DNA of 27,869 bases, taken from a virus. The position numbers were made by a program, and so were the translations under genes. The notes under the pieces were generated by a model. That model did not search any database and was not told the DNA's origin. It saw only the letters and a program-made list of their open reading frames with translations. Location of the stretch: positions 1 through 27,869 of the IMG/VR virus record IMGVR_UViG_3300033148_003847. One strand, given 5' to 3'. The stretch's first letter is position 1. Each line of letters begins with the position of its first letter. This document shows, piece by piece, positions 7,032-13,421 of this stretch.

Positions 7032-7159
7032 TATATCTTCCTCCTTACATGCTCTTTGGCTACCCACCCACATTTTGGACAAAACATATTTAGATAAACA
7101 TATAAACAATATGGAACTGTATAATTTTCACATCCAATTAATCCAAAACAATCATTCAT
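7031..7159 (-). CDS. Small cysteine-rich protein (42 aa)
   Basis: A 42-residue frame begins after a GGTGATTAAGAG ribosome binding site. It has C4, C10, C18 and the knuckle CPKCGW at 27-32, suggesting one zinc site. The stop TAATG overlaps the next start. The hydrophobic aromatic middle (VPYCLYVYLNMF) is unusual for a zinc ribbon. Function unknown. Confidence 0.5.
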   Translation of the reverse strand: MNDCFGLIGCENYTVPYCLYVYLNMFCPKCGWVAKEHVRRKI

Positions 7160-7242
7160 CTCTTAATCACCTTTTCATTTCGCCTTAACGATTTCCGCCC
7201 GTCGGCTGAAACGGCTGTCCCCCATACAGTCAGTATGAGATA

Positions 7243-7485
7243 CTACACACAACCAACGTTTGCGGTCGTTAATCGTCTCTTAATCACCTTTTCTGGCATT
7301 GTCCAATTATTCATCACATCCTTTGTGAGTGGGTATAACCTCAAGTGCATTAGCATATATTGTATCTTTGACAGATATTTCTGATGGAGCTTATTGTATC
7401 CCTTTCTATTTCTTAATGTTTTTTCAGTAGCAAAAAGGATATTCCTTATCTCTTTTGCTGTTATTTCCTCTCTCTTATCAGTCAT
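7243..7485 (-). CDS. Hypothetical basic protein (80 aa)
   Basis: This is a lysine- and arginine-rich, helical protein (KEIRNILFATEKTLRNRKG; KVIKRRLTTANVG) with no cysteine pairs. ATG follows GAGGTGATTAAAAG, an excellent ribosome binding site, and overlaps the end of the zinc-ribbon micro-gene by 4 nt. The charge suggests nucleic-acid binding, but there is no recognised motif. The roughly 80 bases after its stop are locally richer in G and C and hold only a doubtful 16-codon frame. Confidence 0.6.
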   Translation of the reverse strand: MTDKREEITAKEIRNILFATEKTLRNRKGYNKLHQKYLSKIQYMLMHLRLYPLTKDVMNNWTMPEKVIKRRLTTANVGCV

Positions 7486-7586
7486 CTTTTAATCACCTCA
7501 AATTCATAATGACAATCTCTGCAAATTCTCATTGATGGATGATAAGATTGATATATATTATCGCTTCCGCATTTAGGGCATTTCAT
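7482..7586 (-). CDS. Zinc-ribbon microprotein (34 aa)
   Basis: This is a minimal zinc ribbon: CPKCGSDN at residues 3-10 and CRDCHYEF at 22-29 form the two knuckles, with almost nothing else. ATG is preceded by AAGGAGGTCAGCAA. The stop overlaps the next ATG by 4 nt. Viral zinc ribbons of this size usually act as nucleic-acid binders or adaptors of transcription or replication proteins; the role here is unknown. Confidence 0.62.
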   Translation of the reverse strand: MKCPKCGSDNIYQSYHPSMRICRDCHYEFEVIKR

Positions 7587-7651
7587 TTGCTGACCTCCTT
7601 TTCTTTAACACCAATTTCAATCATTTTCCCATTTTTGGGAAATTTAACCAT
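7583..7651 (-). CDS. Possible coupling micro-frame (22 aa)
   Basis: This 22-codon frame begins inside the end of the upstream gene and ends as EVSK with the stop fused to the next ATG (AAATGA). The same E-V-S-K ending, encoded by GAGGTCAGCAAATGA, closes the gene at 6737. Both carry the ribosome binding site for the next gene within their last codons. It may be a vestigial or translation-coupling frame. Low support. Confidence 0.3.
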   Translation of the reverse strand: MVKFPKNGKMIEIGVKEKEVSK

Positions 7652-7946
7652 TATTAACACCCCATGATTCCAACCAACTCGCTTTACATGAATTAGGGGA
7701 ACATCCCAAGAATATCTCTGTTTTTATTTTCATGTATTCCTTTTTAGTTAGTTTGTGTTTTTTTGTTATCTTGTTTATTATTTCTTCCATCTTTTCTGTC
7801 TCTATATAAAACTTCATAAACCAATCAGGTACTTTGGTTATTTTATTTTCTATTAGTTTATCAAAATCGGCACTTGGTTCAGAATGAATATATAACTCTT
7901 TATATATCTCAAGACATATATTCATTAACTTCTCATTTGACTTCAT
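7644..7946 (-). CDS. Hypothetical protein (100 aa)
   Basis: This is a helical, charged protein with three lysine-rich stretches (KLIENKITKV, EEIINKITKKHKLTKKEY) and two cysteines near the C-terminus (C81, C87). The start overlaps the upstream stop (GGATGA), fixing the start codon. No family, membrane span or catalytic motif is recognised. Confidence 0.6.
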   Translation of the reverse strand: MKSNEKLMNICLEIYKELYIHSEPSADFDKLIENKITKVPDWFMKFYIETEKMEEIINKITKKHKLTKKEYMKIKTEIFLGCSPNSCKASWLESWGVNNG

Positions 7947-8200
7947 CCGATATACCTCTTATTGTCTTTACTATTCATGGGTGAAAACGCAGCTATATGA
8001 TTCTCTATCCACTCCATTTTTTTCATAGATTCAAATCCATCTATCATTACTTTCATTTTACTACACGATTCATGGAAAACATTATCATCGTTAAAGAAAC
8101 TTATTTCACCATCATCAGTAATGATAAACGCTGCTTTAACTCCATATTCCTTCTCTAACATATCGATCAATTTCTCAAGCTCTTTTTCAGTCTTCTTCAC
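7943..8200 (-). CDS. Hypothetical protein (about 85 aa)
   Basis: I place the start at a GTG (8200) because GGGGTG lies upstream at good spacing and the overlap with the preceding gene is then only 14 nt. An ATG at 8236 would give 97 residues and a 50-nt overlap with no visible ribosome binding site. The protein is alpha/beta-like: a helix (EKELEKLIDMLEKEYG), a strand (KAAFIITDDGEISFF), then a helix with CSKMKVMIDGFE. This resembles a small compact domain, but no family is recognised. Confidence 0.55.
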   Translation of the reverse strand: MKKTEKELEKLIDMLEKEYGVKAAFIITDDGEISFFNDDNVFHESCSKMKVMIDGFESMKKMEWIENHIAAFSPMNSKDNKRYIG

Positions 8201-8426
8201 AAAGCACCACACCCCTAAAATCTTCAAGATATCCATTCAAAGCAGTCATAAAGGTAAATTTTCTTAGGTTTATCTTTCGTTTATTTCCCTTTATGTTTCT
8301 ATCTGGTATAGTAAAGATGTCTTCGAACGCCTTAAAGATTGGTTCCAAATGTTTATCTCTTTTCTCAAACTCGGCTTCATCGTTCAATTTAATCCATTTC
8401 TTCCAAAACTTTTCAGGTATATCCAT
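8187..8426 (-). CDS. Hypothetical protein (79 aa)
   Basis: The start at 8426 is preferred because GGGAGTAAT lies directly upstream and the ATG follows the previous stop (TAATATG). A longer frame to 8483 would overlap the zinc-ribbon gene. The N-terminus is aromatic and basic (DIPEKFWKKWIKLNDEAEF). The rest is helical and basic (NIKGNKRKINLRKF). Function unknown. Confidence 0.55.
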   Translation of the reverse strand: MDIPEKFWKKWIKLNDEAEFEKRDKHLEPIFKAFEDIFTIPDRNIKGNKRKINLRKFTFMTALNGYLEDFRGVVLCEED

Positions 8427-8427
8427 A

Positions 8428-8901
8428 TTACTCCCTATTTTTTTGAATGAAAAGTGTGTTTCCTGTAGCTCTGACATCTTCACTCGTCCATTTAATTGTC
8501 CCGTCTACGCTCTTGAGCAAGTTGTTAGAAGCCACCATACAACTCTTCATCTCTTCTGCGAGTTCGTCTATGCTTCGTGAAGGCTTACTTGATGTTTGTG
8601 GGGTAAAAGGACCCTTAGTACCTCCTCCTACCGTCTTAATTGGATTGTCTTTTTTAAAACACTCAATACAGGTGTATCCTTTCTCCTCTTTCCATTTCTC
8701 CATTGGTCCACCACACTTTGGACATTTTCCACTCATATCTTCTGTCATATTATCCTCCTTAAAGAACCCCTTCAAGGGTTCATTATACTCATAATCTTTC
8801 AATATACCACCACATTGTACACATGGTATCTCCCCTGGTTTTACTGTTGTATAGTTTATATTACATTTATCACATCTTGAGAGTATTCGGGTTTCATTCA
8901 T
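8428..8901 (-). CDS. Double zinc-ribbon protein (157 aa)
   Basis: Two separate four-cysteine modules are visible: CDKCN at 10-14 with CVQCGG at 27-32, and CPKCGG at 60-65 with CIECF at 77-81. A glycine/serine/threonine-rich linker (90-108) follows, then a helical C-terminus (SIDELAEEMKSCM). This organisation is typical of adaptors that bind nucleic acid or a protein partner. The start overlaps the nuclease-like gene's stop (ATGA), showing co-translation. Confidence 0.68.
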   Translation of the reverse strand: MNETRILSRCDKCNINYTTVKPGEIPCVQCGGILKDYEYNEPLKGFFKEDNMTEDMSGKCPKCGGPMEKWKEEKGYTCIECFKKDNPIKTVGGGTKGPFTPQTSSKPSRSIDELAEEMKSCMVASNNLLKSVDGTIKWTSEDVRATGNTLFIQKNRE

Positions 8902-9272
8902 ATATCACTCACATTTATTTTATCCTTTTCCCATAACTTTATTACTTTTATGTTTGAGGTCTCAGGATCTTCCTGAAACCTTTTAGCTCTTTCAGGACTT
9001 GTTTCTATTTCGTAGATAATACCAGAATCTAAATCAACCACATCTCTACGGTATTTAACTTTGTTTATAGAACACTCCCCCTCTGTTATGAATTCATGTC
9101 CAAGTTTTTTTAACATATAGCATACTTGTGTCTTAGCCAGTTCGTGTTCAAGACTATTGGCTGTACTCAAGAATACTACACTCTTTTTAAGTCTCTGTAG
9201 ATTACCACCACCTGGAATATGGTATCTATACCAATTCTTTTTTCTTTTTAATTTTAAAGCCTTCTGATTCAT
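8898..9272 (-). CDS. PD-(D/E)XK nuclease-like protein
   Basis: The 124-residue protein shows a likely PD-(D/E)XK core. A helix bears E42 and E44 (SLEHELAKTQ), then GHEFITEGE (58-66), the metal-binding aspartate in RRDVVDL (D77), and IYEIETS (86-92) where E88/E90 and the strand form the second half of the motif; the usual lysine is not obvious and may be K97. The N-terminus is highly basic (LKLKRKKNWYRY). Relatives with this RxDVV...YEIE pattern occur in archaea and their viruses, often as restriction-like or recombination nucleases. Catalytic activity is uncertain because of the missing lysine. Confidence 0.6.
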   Translation of the reverse strand: MNQKALKLKRKKNWYRYHIPGGGNLQRLKKSVVFLSTANSLEHELAKTQVCYMLKKLGHEFITEGECSINKVKYRRDVVDLDSGIIYEIETSPERAKRFQEDPETSNIKVIKLWEKDKINVSDI

Positions 9273-9279
9273 ATTTGAT

Positions 9280-9426
9280 CTACATAAACGCTTTTGCGTC
9301 TTGTCTCCTTTTCCAAGACTTCTTCATTCCTTCACTTATTTTATCTTTGTGTTCTTGGGTCATTATGAAGCCTGGTTTTCTGCCTGGTTTAAGGCGTTGC
9401 CTTTTACCGAACAATCTCTCTAACAT
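9280..9426 (-). CDS. NUMOD3-like motif protein (48 aa)
   Basis: A 48-residue basic protein in which MTQEHKDKISEGMKKSWKRR (residues 22-41) matches the NUMOD3 DNA-binding motif. That motif occurs as repeats in homing endonucleases of the GIY-YIG and HNH types. No nuclease domain is attached. It may be a free-standing DNA binder or a remnant of a homing endonuclease. ATG is preceded by GAGGAGGAATA, and the gene lies tightly between two neighbours. Confidence 0.6.
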   Translation of the reverse strand: MLERLFGKRQRLKPGRKPGFIMTQEHKDKISEGMKKSWKRRQDAKAFM

Positions 9427-9427
9427 A

Positions 9428-9553
9428 TTATTCCTCCTCATGGTTTGCTATCAGCTTTGCACATCTCCAATGGTAATAAAGATTTAATATCGGTATCAAA
9501 GCTAATATGAACCATCCGATAGTTGCTTTCTTTTTTTTCACATGGTTTAACAT
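9428..9553 (-). CDS. Small membrane protein (41 aa)
   Basis: After a basic N-terminus (NHVKKKKA) comes one hydrophobic segment, TIGWFILALIPILNLYYHW (residues 11-29), then a charged tail ending EEE. This gives one transmembrane helix with the N-terminus inside by the positive-inside rule. The ATG directly follows the previous stop (TAGATG), and its own stop lies one nucleotide before the next ATG. The segment looks a little like small DUF4234-type membrane proteins, but that link is weak. Confidence 0.55.
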   Translation of the reverse strand: MLNHVKKKKATIGWFILALIPILNLYYHWRCAKLIANHEEE

Positions 9554-9745
9554 CTAATCACCCTCCAATCTACAAAGATCTGAAAGCTTTGCTTTACACA
9601 ATCTTGCTAACTTCTCAAGTTCGTCTATGTCATCTCCTCTAACTGTGAACTCCCAATATAGGAATCCCTTGCTGCTTTGTTTTACATTCCATCTCAATCT
9701 TGGTTCTTTATCTGGATCAAATCCATTACCATTTACTTCTACCAT
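9554..9745 (-). CDS. Hypothetical protein (63 aa)
   Basis: This is a small alpha/beta protein: a proline/aspartate-rich N-terminus (NGFDPDKEPRLRW), two strands (VKQSSKGFLYWEFTVRG) and a helix (DIDELEKLARLCKAKL). Start ATG overlaps the upstream micropeptide and is preceded by GGGGTGATGTT. The fold resembles small viral strand-strand-helix proteins of unknown function. Confidence 0.6.
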   Translation of the reverse strand: MVEVNGNGFDPDKEPRLRWNVKQSSKGFLYWEFTVRGDDIDELEKLARLCKAKLSDLCRLEGD

Positions 9746-9816
9746 AACATCACCCCTATTGCTATTATTATTAAAATTGTTATTATTATCATGCTTAATG
9801 CTGTGCCTTTAACCAT
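9739..9816 (-). CDS. Transmembrane micropeptide (25 aa)
   Basis: The 25-residue frame is almost entirely one hydrophobic helix (SMIIITILIIIAIGVMLW) after MVKGTAL. The ATG is preceded by GGAGGGTGATGTTC. Its 3' end contains the ribosome binding site and ATG of the next gene. Similar one-helix peptides recur in this window. Membrane insertion is likely if it is translated; function unknown. Confidence 0.42.
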   Translation of the reverse strand: MVKGTALSMIIITILIIIAIGVMLW

Positions 9817-9958
9817 GAACATCACCCTCCCCTGCTAACCAGCGTCTAAATGGTTTACCTTTGGCGTTTATACACACCATACACTTAAAGACTCTTTGTG
9901 CCACTGTTGTATAATCTGGGTCTAATACCATTGGTCTTCCACACTTAATGCATTTCAT
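9809..9958 (-). CDS. Zinc-ribbon microprotein at the head of the leftward operon (49 aa)
   Basis: CIKCGR (residues 3-8) and CMVC (26-29) form one zinc ribbon, followed by a basic tail (KGKPFRRW). This is the first gene after a clear promoter (TATA at 10001-10011), and AAAGGTGAATTT precedes its ATG. It probably heads the long unit that includes the small genes and perhaps the glycan genes. Function unknown. Confidence 0.6.
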   Translation of the reverse strand: MKCIKCGRPMVLDPDYTTVAQRVFKCMVCINAKGKPFRRWLAGEGDVHG

Positions 9959-10000
9959 AAATTCACCTTTAAAATAGTAATTACTAATTAATGTTCAAAG

Positions 10001-10011
10001 CTTATAAAGGG
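10001..10011 (-). promoter_or_regulatory. TATA box for the 9958-to-1 leftward unit
   Basis: On the minus strand the sequence reads CCCTTTATAAG, about 48 nt upstream of the first ATG. This predicts transcription start near 9980 and a leader of about 22 nt that contains the AAAGGTGA ribosome binding site. The 13 bases around it are identical to the TATA region at 13776. Confidence 0.6.
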
Positions 10012-10090
10012 AACAGTTCGACAAAAAGCGTCTAAACTACGACAATGGCGAAGAGGGTCTTTAAATATAAATCCATATATAACAAATAAC

Positions 10091-10474
10091 CTATGGAACC
10101 AATTTACATTTTCTATTATGATAAACAATAAACTCCTTATTACACCATTCACAATTATGTTTATATGTTGTTATTCCTCTCTGTTTATTATGTAATGTTG
10201 TATGACATGATTTGCATAGGGGTTCAAGGTTCTCCTTAAGATTGTTAAAAACATCACCATCTTTATGATGTATTAGTTTTGCTGATTTATTACAACGAGA
10301 ACAATCACAAGGAAGCATCTTTTTTCTAATGCGCTTAAAATCAGAGTTATAATATATTGTTTTTTTATGTCTTGGATGATTTTCTTTAGCTAATATTCTC
10401 GAATCGTCTTTATATGTCTTTCCTGAGTTCCATGCTTTCTCTCTTTTGTTTATTGGTAAAAAAAATAGTAGCAA
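10091..10474 (-). CDS. HNH endonuclease (frameshifted; C-terminal part)
   Basis: The HNH core is clear. Two cysteines (CDCSRC) lead into AKLIHHKDGDVFNN, then LEPLCKSCHTTLHNK, the usual zinc-bound HNH arrangement, and a second zinc-like unit, HNCEWCNKEF, near the C-terminus. Such proteins are often free-standing homing endonucleases in viral genomes. The apparent start within this frame (MLLFFLP) is unlikely. The upstream frame from 10538 supplies a better N-terminus and runs into this one if one T is removed from an eight-T run (10458-10465). The reconstructed protein would begin at 10538. Confidence 0.75.
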   Translation of the reverse strand: MLLFFLPINKREKAWNSGKTYKDDSRILAKENHPRHKKTIYYNSDFKRIRKKMLPCDCSRCNKSAKLIHHKDGDVFNNLKENLEPLCKSCHTTLHNKQRGITTYKHNCEWCNKEFIVYHNRKCKLVP

Positions 10475-10538
10475 TCTCTCTCATACTTTTTCCATTTGTT
10501 GTATATTCTTTCTCTAAAATATGTTTTGTTATTTTCAT
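10410..10538 (-). pseudogene. N-terminal fragment of the HNH gene (out of frame)
   Basis: This frame starts with an ATG 28 nt downstream of a TATA-box centre (leaderless architecture). It encodes KEYTTNGKSMREIATIF, a helix-turn-helix-like element often found before HNH domains. At the eight-T run it diverges from the HNH frame and stops after 42 codons. With seven Ts it continues as ATIFLPINKREKAWNSG into the HNH protein. It could be an inactivating mutation, a sequencing error or programmed slippage. Confidence 0.6.
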
Positions 10539-10561
10539 CTATAATATAATGGAACTAAGGA

Positions 10562-10571
10562 TTTATAAAGG
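10562..10571 (-). promoter_or_regulatory. TATA box of the HNH gene
   Basis: The minus strand reads CCTTTATAAA, centred about 28 nt before the ATG at 10538. This is the spacing expected for a leaderless or near-leaderless archaeal transcript. The HNH gene therefore has its own promoter inside the leftward gene block. Confidence 0.62.
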
Positions 10572-10622
10572 TTTAAAGATTGTGTTGATTTTAAAGAATC
10601 GTTTAACCAATAGAATGGTTTA

Positions 10623-10638
10623 AAGGCATAATTGCCTT
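10623..10638 (-). terminator. Hairpin, possible terminator
   Basis: A perfect inverted repeat, AAGGCA-TAAT-TGCCTT (6-bp arms, 4-nt loop), sits at the stop codon of the membrane micropeptide and just upstream of the HNH promoter. There is only a weak T stretch after it (TTTAAACC on the minus strand), so termination is plausible but not certain. Confidence 0.4.
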
Positions 10639-10729
10639 ATAAATTAAAAACTAACCACATCATAACATAAAGCCAAACTATCCATAAAATAATATTCACC
10701 CATATAAATATCTTATCATATCTTTCCAT
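10637..10729 (-). CDS. Transmembrane micropeptide (30 aa)
   Basis: The 30-residue product has a charged start (MERYDK) and one long hydrophobic helix (IFIWVNIILWIVWLYVMMWL). The ATG follows the stop of the upstream gene by one base, and GGAGTTGG in the last codons of that gene could serve as ribosome binding site. Membrane location is likely if expressed. It is the last gene before a hairpin. Confidence 0.45.
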   Translation of the reverse strand: MERYDKIFIWVNIILWIVWLYVMMWLVFNL

Positions 10730-10730
10730 C

Positions 10731-10934
10731 TTAACCAACTCCTAATTGTTTACTCAATGAACGGTTAGAAGGCTTACGCTTTAAAATCCAAAACTTAGAC
10801 TTCTTATCATAACCATAAGTCAAAGTAAGGGGAATCTTATGTTTAGGACATATATCCCCTTTAACCCCGCTTTCAAAACAATGAAACGCAGGACATCTAT
10901 ATTCTAATTTTTTAATAGGATTATCCCAGGTCAT
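10731..10934 (-). CDS. Hypothetical protein with possible zinc site (67 aa)
   Basis: Cysteines at 14, 19 and 29 and histidines at 18 and 32 (CPAFHCFESG; CPKHKIP) could bind one metal. The tail is basic (KRKPSNRSLSKQLG). The start overlaps the radical SAM gene's end by 14 nt. It may be an accessory to that enzyme, but no family is recognised. Confidence 0.55.
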   Translation of the reverse strand: MTWDNPIKKLEYRCPAFHCFESGVKGDICPKHKIPLTLTYGYDKKSKFWILKRKPSNRSLSKQLGVG

Positions 10935-11604
10935 TCTTAACCTCTGGATCTATCTTAAAATTAACTAACTGATTATGCTTTCTACATTTTGATCTAAATC
11001 TCTTACAGTCTTTATAACTCCAAAACTCTGGTTGAACATTAGGAAATGTTTGATTATTATAATAACAGTCAGCCACTTGAACATTCCAGATTTTGCATAA
11101 ATCTAACTTATTCACACATTCTGTATAAGGAATTTTCCAATTACAAATCATAAAAATCATAATATTATTTCTGTTATATCCTGCTTTGTCCAACATCTTA
11201 ATAGCATTATATATTTTCTTTTGATCCTTATAGAACCAATCCCAAGCTATTCTAATCTTTCTGAATCGTTTTGCCTTCAAAACATTAGCAATCTCTTGCG
11301 TCAAAAAACGATAGTCAATACCACAAACCATCTCATAATAAATAACTTTACCATTAACCTTTTCAGGAAGTGCGTCTAAAATAGAGATAGCTTCTGGTTT
11401 AGCTAACAGATTCATATCCATTATCTTAACATCATTTCTAACAATCTCTGGAGTGTCAAAGATCTTAAAGGTAGTTGGTTCAAAACAATAAGGACAATTA
11501 TTAGGACAGCCCTCTGTAATCCTGATCCACTGTTCTTTATCGTCAAACTTATTATACGATCCAAAACTATACTTCACTTCTGGTTTACCTAACTTAGTTT
11601 GCAT
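10921..11604 (-). CDS. Radical SAM domain protein
   Basis: The 4Fe-4S signature C-x3-C-x2-C is at residues 33-40 (CPNNCPYC), following an RITEG strand as in radical SAM enzymes. The remaining 190 residues alternate strands and helices in a partial TIM-barrel pattern (AISILDALPE, GKVIYYEMVCGIDYRFL, RKIRIAWDW, NNIMIFMICNW). At 227 residues it has only the core, without an extra iron-sulfur or B12 domain. The substrate is unknown. It lies between zinc micro-genes and the AAA+ ATPase, so a role in DNA, RNA or nucleotide modification is possible but unproven. The start overlaps the zinc microprotein gene. Confidence 0.8.
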   Translation of the reverse strand: MQTKLGKPEVKYSFGSYNKFDDKEQWIRITEGCPNNCPYCFEPTTFKIFDTPEIVRNDVKIMDMNLLAKPEAISILDALPEKVNGKVIYYEMVCGIDYRFLTQEIANVLKAKRFRKIRIAWDWFYKDQKKIYNAIKMLDKAGYNRNNIMIFMICNWKIPYTECVNKLDLCKIWNVQVADCYYNNQTFPNVQPEFWSYKDCKRFRSKCRKHNQLVNFKIDPEVKNDLG

Positions 11605-11692
11605 TTCTACACTCTAAACATATATACTTTCCATTCTTTAAATGCTTTTCCATTATTGGATGTAACTTTATACCGCATTTATCACAGTTCAT
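11594..11692 (-). CDS. Zinc-ribbon microprotein (32 aa)
   Basis: CDKCGIKL at residues 3-10 and CLEC at 25-28 give a complete four-cysteine zinc ribbon in 32 residues. AAGGATCCTTATG context and a 4-nt ATGA overlap with the upstream gene fix the start. The end overlaps the radical SAM start by 11 nt. Function unknown. Confidence 0.58.
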   Translation of the reverse strand: MNCDKCGIKLHPIMEKHLKNGKYICLECRNAN

Positions 11693-11880
11693 AAGGATCT
11701 TCCTTTAACCTTAAGTATATTTTCTATCTCTTCTCTACATTTATCATAGTCTGATTTCGGTCTAAATTGGTTCTTAAAGTCATCTAAAATTGGATAGCCA
11801 TCAACACAATTTTTACAAACATTTACTACTATACTATTATCTAACACAACATCTATAATTTTATCTATCTTGTCTTTCAT
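11689..11880 (-). CDS. Hypothetical protein (63 aa)
   Basis: This is a helical protein with a CKNC pair (residues 22-25), one further cysteine (48) and a charged C-terminus. The two-cysteine knuckle suggests half a zinc site, which might be completed by dimerisation. The start is preceded by GGAGAGTGATTAA, and the stop overlaps the next ATG. No family is recognised. Confidence 0.55.
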   Translation of the reverse strand: MKDKIDKIIDVVLDNSIVVNVCKNCVDGYPILDDFKNQFRPKSDYDKCREEIENILKVKGRSL

Positions 11881-12006
11881 TTAATCACTCTCCTTTTGTT
11901 TTGCTAACCTTTCCCATAGATCATCCCATTCACTTGTATATCTTTTAACATCTGTTATTAAATCTAATATAGTGTTTAAATCCTTCTCACTTATCTCTAT
12001 TTTCAT
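11881..12006 (-). CDS. Hypothetical helical microprotein (41 aa)
   Basis: The ATG lies one base after the stop of the ATPase gene, and AAGGAGGTATAG precedes it, an excellent ribosome binding site. The product is acidic and helical (DLNTILDLITDVKRYTSEWDDLWERLAK), perhaps a small coiled coil. It may interact with the ATPase as its immediate neighbour (inference). Confidence 0.52.
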   Translation of the reverse strand: MKIEISEKDLNTILDLITDVKRYTSEWDDLWERLAKQKESD

Positions 12007-12007
12007 A

Positions 12008-13183
12008 CTATACCTCCTTAGGTTGTGGATGTAATGATAAACTTGGATTCCTTAAATGGTTTGTAACATTAAACAACTCACCTCTTCTAATCATGCTGTC
12101 TATCCTTCTTCTAATTGTTCTGTCAGACAGATTGCAATATAGTTCAGTCCTGCTTAATATCTTCTCTAAGGTTACCCTTTCAACCATTCCATCCCCTATT
12201 AAAGTCCTTAAATATATCTGATTCTCTGTTAGTTTCTCCATTACCTTCTCTTTAACTCTTTTTTTCCAATCAAGTTTCTTGAGCTTAGAATATAAATACT
12301 CAACAAAACCATCCTGTTGAAGCCGAAGGTTTAAAGGAAAATATTTATTAGTATTTTTAATCAGATATTCTGTAACTTCTTTCTCCCACTCTTTAAAGGT
12401 TAATTTTCTCATTATATCCATCATCTCTTGTCTACTAAAAGCGAGATCTATAAACTCACCTCTTTGTTTTAAAGCCATATAGTCATGGATATAATTTTTA
12501 TGTGTGAGAGCATTATAGTCAAATATTATTATCCCATTAAATTCAAACTCTTCGGGCACTTTAGCTTTTCTAAGTTCATGGCTGAATTTCTTAATGCTTA
12601 TCTTTCTCGGTAGATATTTATGATCCTTATCTAAGTTCATCTCAGTGCAGGCCTTCATTAAATCCAATGCAATGGGATTGTTTAATATTTTAGCAACATC
12701 CTTGATCCAGATAACCTTATCTTTATTCTCATGCAATACAACAGGTATAGTGGCTTGTGTAACCTCCTGAAATACAACATAATTCATTTTAAACTCCTCA
12801 AGTGCTTGTTTAATTTGATAGGATTTGCCTATTCCACCCATTCCTTTAACAAATATAAGACATTTATAACCTAATTTAGCTTTTTCAATAGCTTCATAGA
12901 TCTCAGTGTAGTATTCCCTTAAATTTACTTTGGGTTTAGCCATTTTATTATACATTTCTTTAGCATAGTCTTTATATTCAGCATCAGCTTTATCTTGGTT
13001 AAAGGGTTCGTTCAAATACTTACCCTTAAAATTAGTCTTATTTTCCTCTAAAGAGAGCTTTTTATCCCATTCAGAACCTATGTCAATAGTGTCACTACTG
13101 TCACCAACTTGATTCTCTGCCCACTTAAAGAACTGAGATTCCTGTATCTTTTCAAGACCTTTATTTATCATGTAATCTTTCAT
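12008..13183 (-). CDS. AAA+ / P-loop ATPase with C-terminal winged helix
   Basis: The 391-residue protein has a charged N-terminal region (1-85) and a Walker A motif, GMGGIGKS, at 114-121. A Walker B-like strand is KVIWIKDV (156-163), and FEFNGIIIFDYN (213-224) aligns with the sensor region of phage AAA+ proteins. A helical lid follows, then a likely winged helix around 325-375 (NQIYLRTLIGDG; LSDRTIRRRIDSMIRRGEL). The architecture resembles Orc1/Cdc6-type or other viral replication ATPases, so it may load a helicase or open the origin; this is inference. The Walker B lacks the typical D-E pair, so hydrolysis may be weak. The start overlaps the upstream gene by 23 nt. Confidence 0.72.
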   Translation of the reverse strand: MKDYMINKGLEKIQESQFFKWAENQVGDSSDTIDIGSEWDKKLSLEENKTNFKGKYLNEPFNQDKADAEYKDYAKEMYNKMAKPKVNLREYYTEIYEAIEKAKLGYKCLIFVKGMGGIGKSYQIKQALEEFKMNYVVFQEVTQATIPVVLHENKDKVIWIKDVAKILNNPIALDLMKACTEMNLDKDHKYLPRKISIKKFSHELRKAKVPEEFEFNGIIIFDYNALTHKNYIHDYMALKQRGEFIDLAFSRQEMMDIMRKLTFKEWEKEVTEYLIKNTNKYFPLNLRLQQDGFVEYLYSKLKKLDWKKRVKEKVMEKLTENQIYLRTLIGDGMVERVTLEKILSRTELYCNLSDRTIRRRIDSMIRRGELFNVTNHLRNPSLSLHPQPKEV

Positions 13184-13352
13184 CTGGTATATTTTTACAC
13201 ACCCAATAATATAGTTTGTCCAATGCTTTACTTTGTGGACTATATATGTTGGTTAATTTGTTTTTCTCATCAACAATTAAAGCTCTAATATATCTCATTG
13301 TTGTTATTTCATTTAATTCTTTCATTGTTATTGGTTTACAGCACATAGCCAT
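13161..13352 (-). CDS. Hypothetical protein (63 aa)
   Basis: This is a small helical protein with CC at residues 4-5 and one further cysteine near 52. An excellent GAGGTGATTTGAA ribosome binding site precedes the ATG, and it overlaps the ATPase start. It may be a cofactor of the ATPase; the sequence gives no family. Confidence 0.58.
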   Translation of the reverse strand: MAMCCKPITMKELNEITTMRYIRALIVDEKNKLTNIYSPQSKALDKLYYWVCKNIPDERLHDK

Positions 13353-13400
13353 TTCAAATCACCTCTCTTTAATTTCATACTTATACCTTTTTAATATAAA

Positions 13401-13421
13401 CTTATATGATTTTCATATAAG
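13401..13421 (-). terminator. Perfect 9-bp hairpin between micro-genes
   Basis: CTTATATGA-TTT-TCATATAAG is a perfect inverted repeat with a 3-nt loop. It spans the stop codon of the zinc microprotein gene and on the minus strand is followed by TTTATATT. It could be a terminator or a processing/attenuation element before the ATPase operon. The stem is AT-rich, so strength is moderate. Confidence 0.42.

Noticed and set aside
7175-7225. 16-codon minus-strand frame in a locally GC-richer patch
   Set aside because: No clear ribosome binding site and no recognisable product. The patch holds only short direct repeats (CGGCTG).
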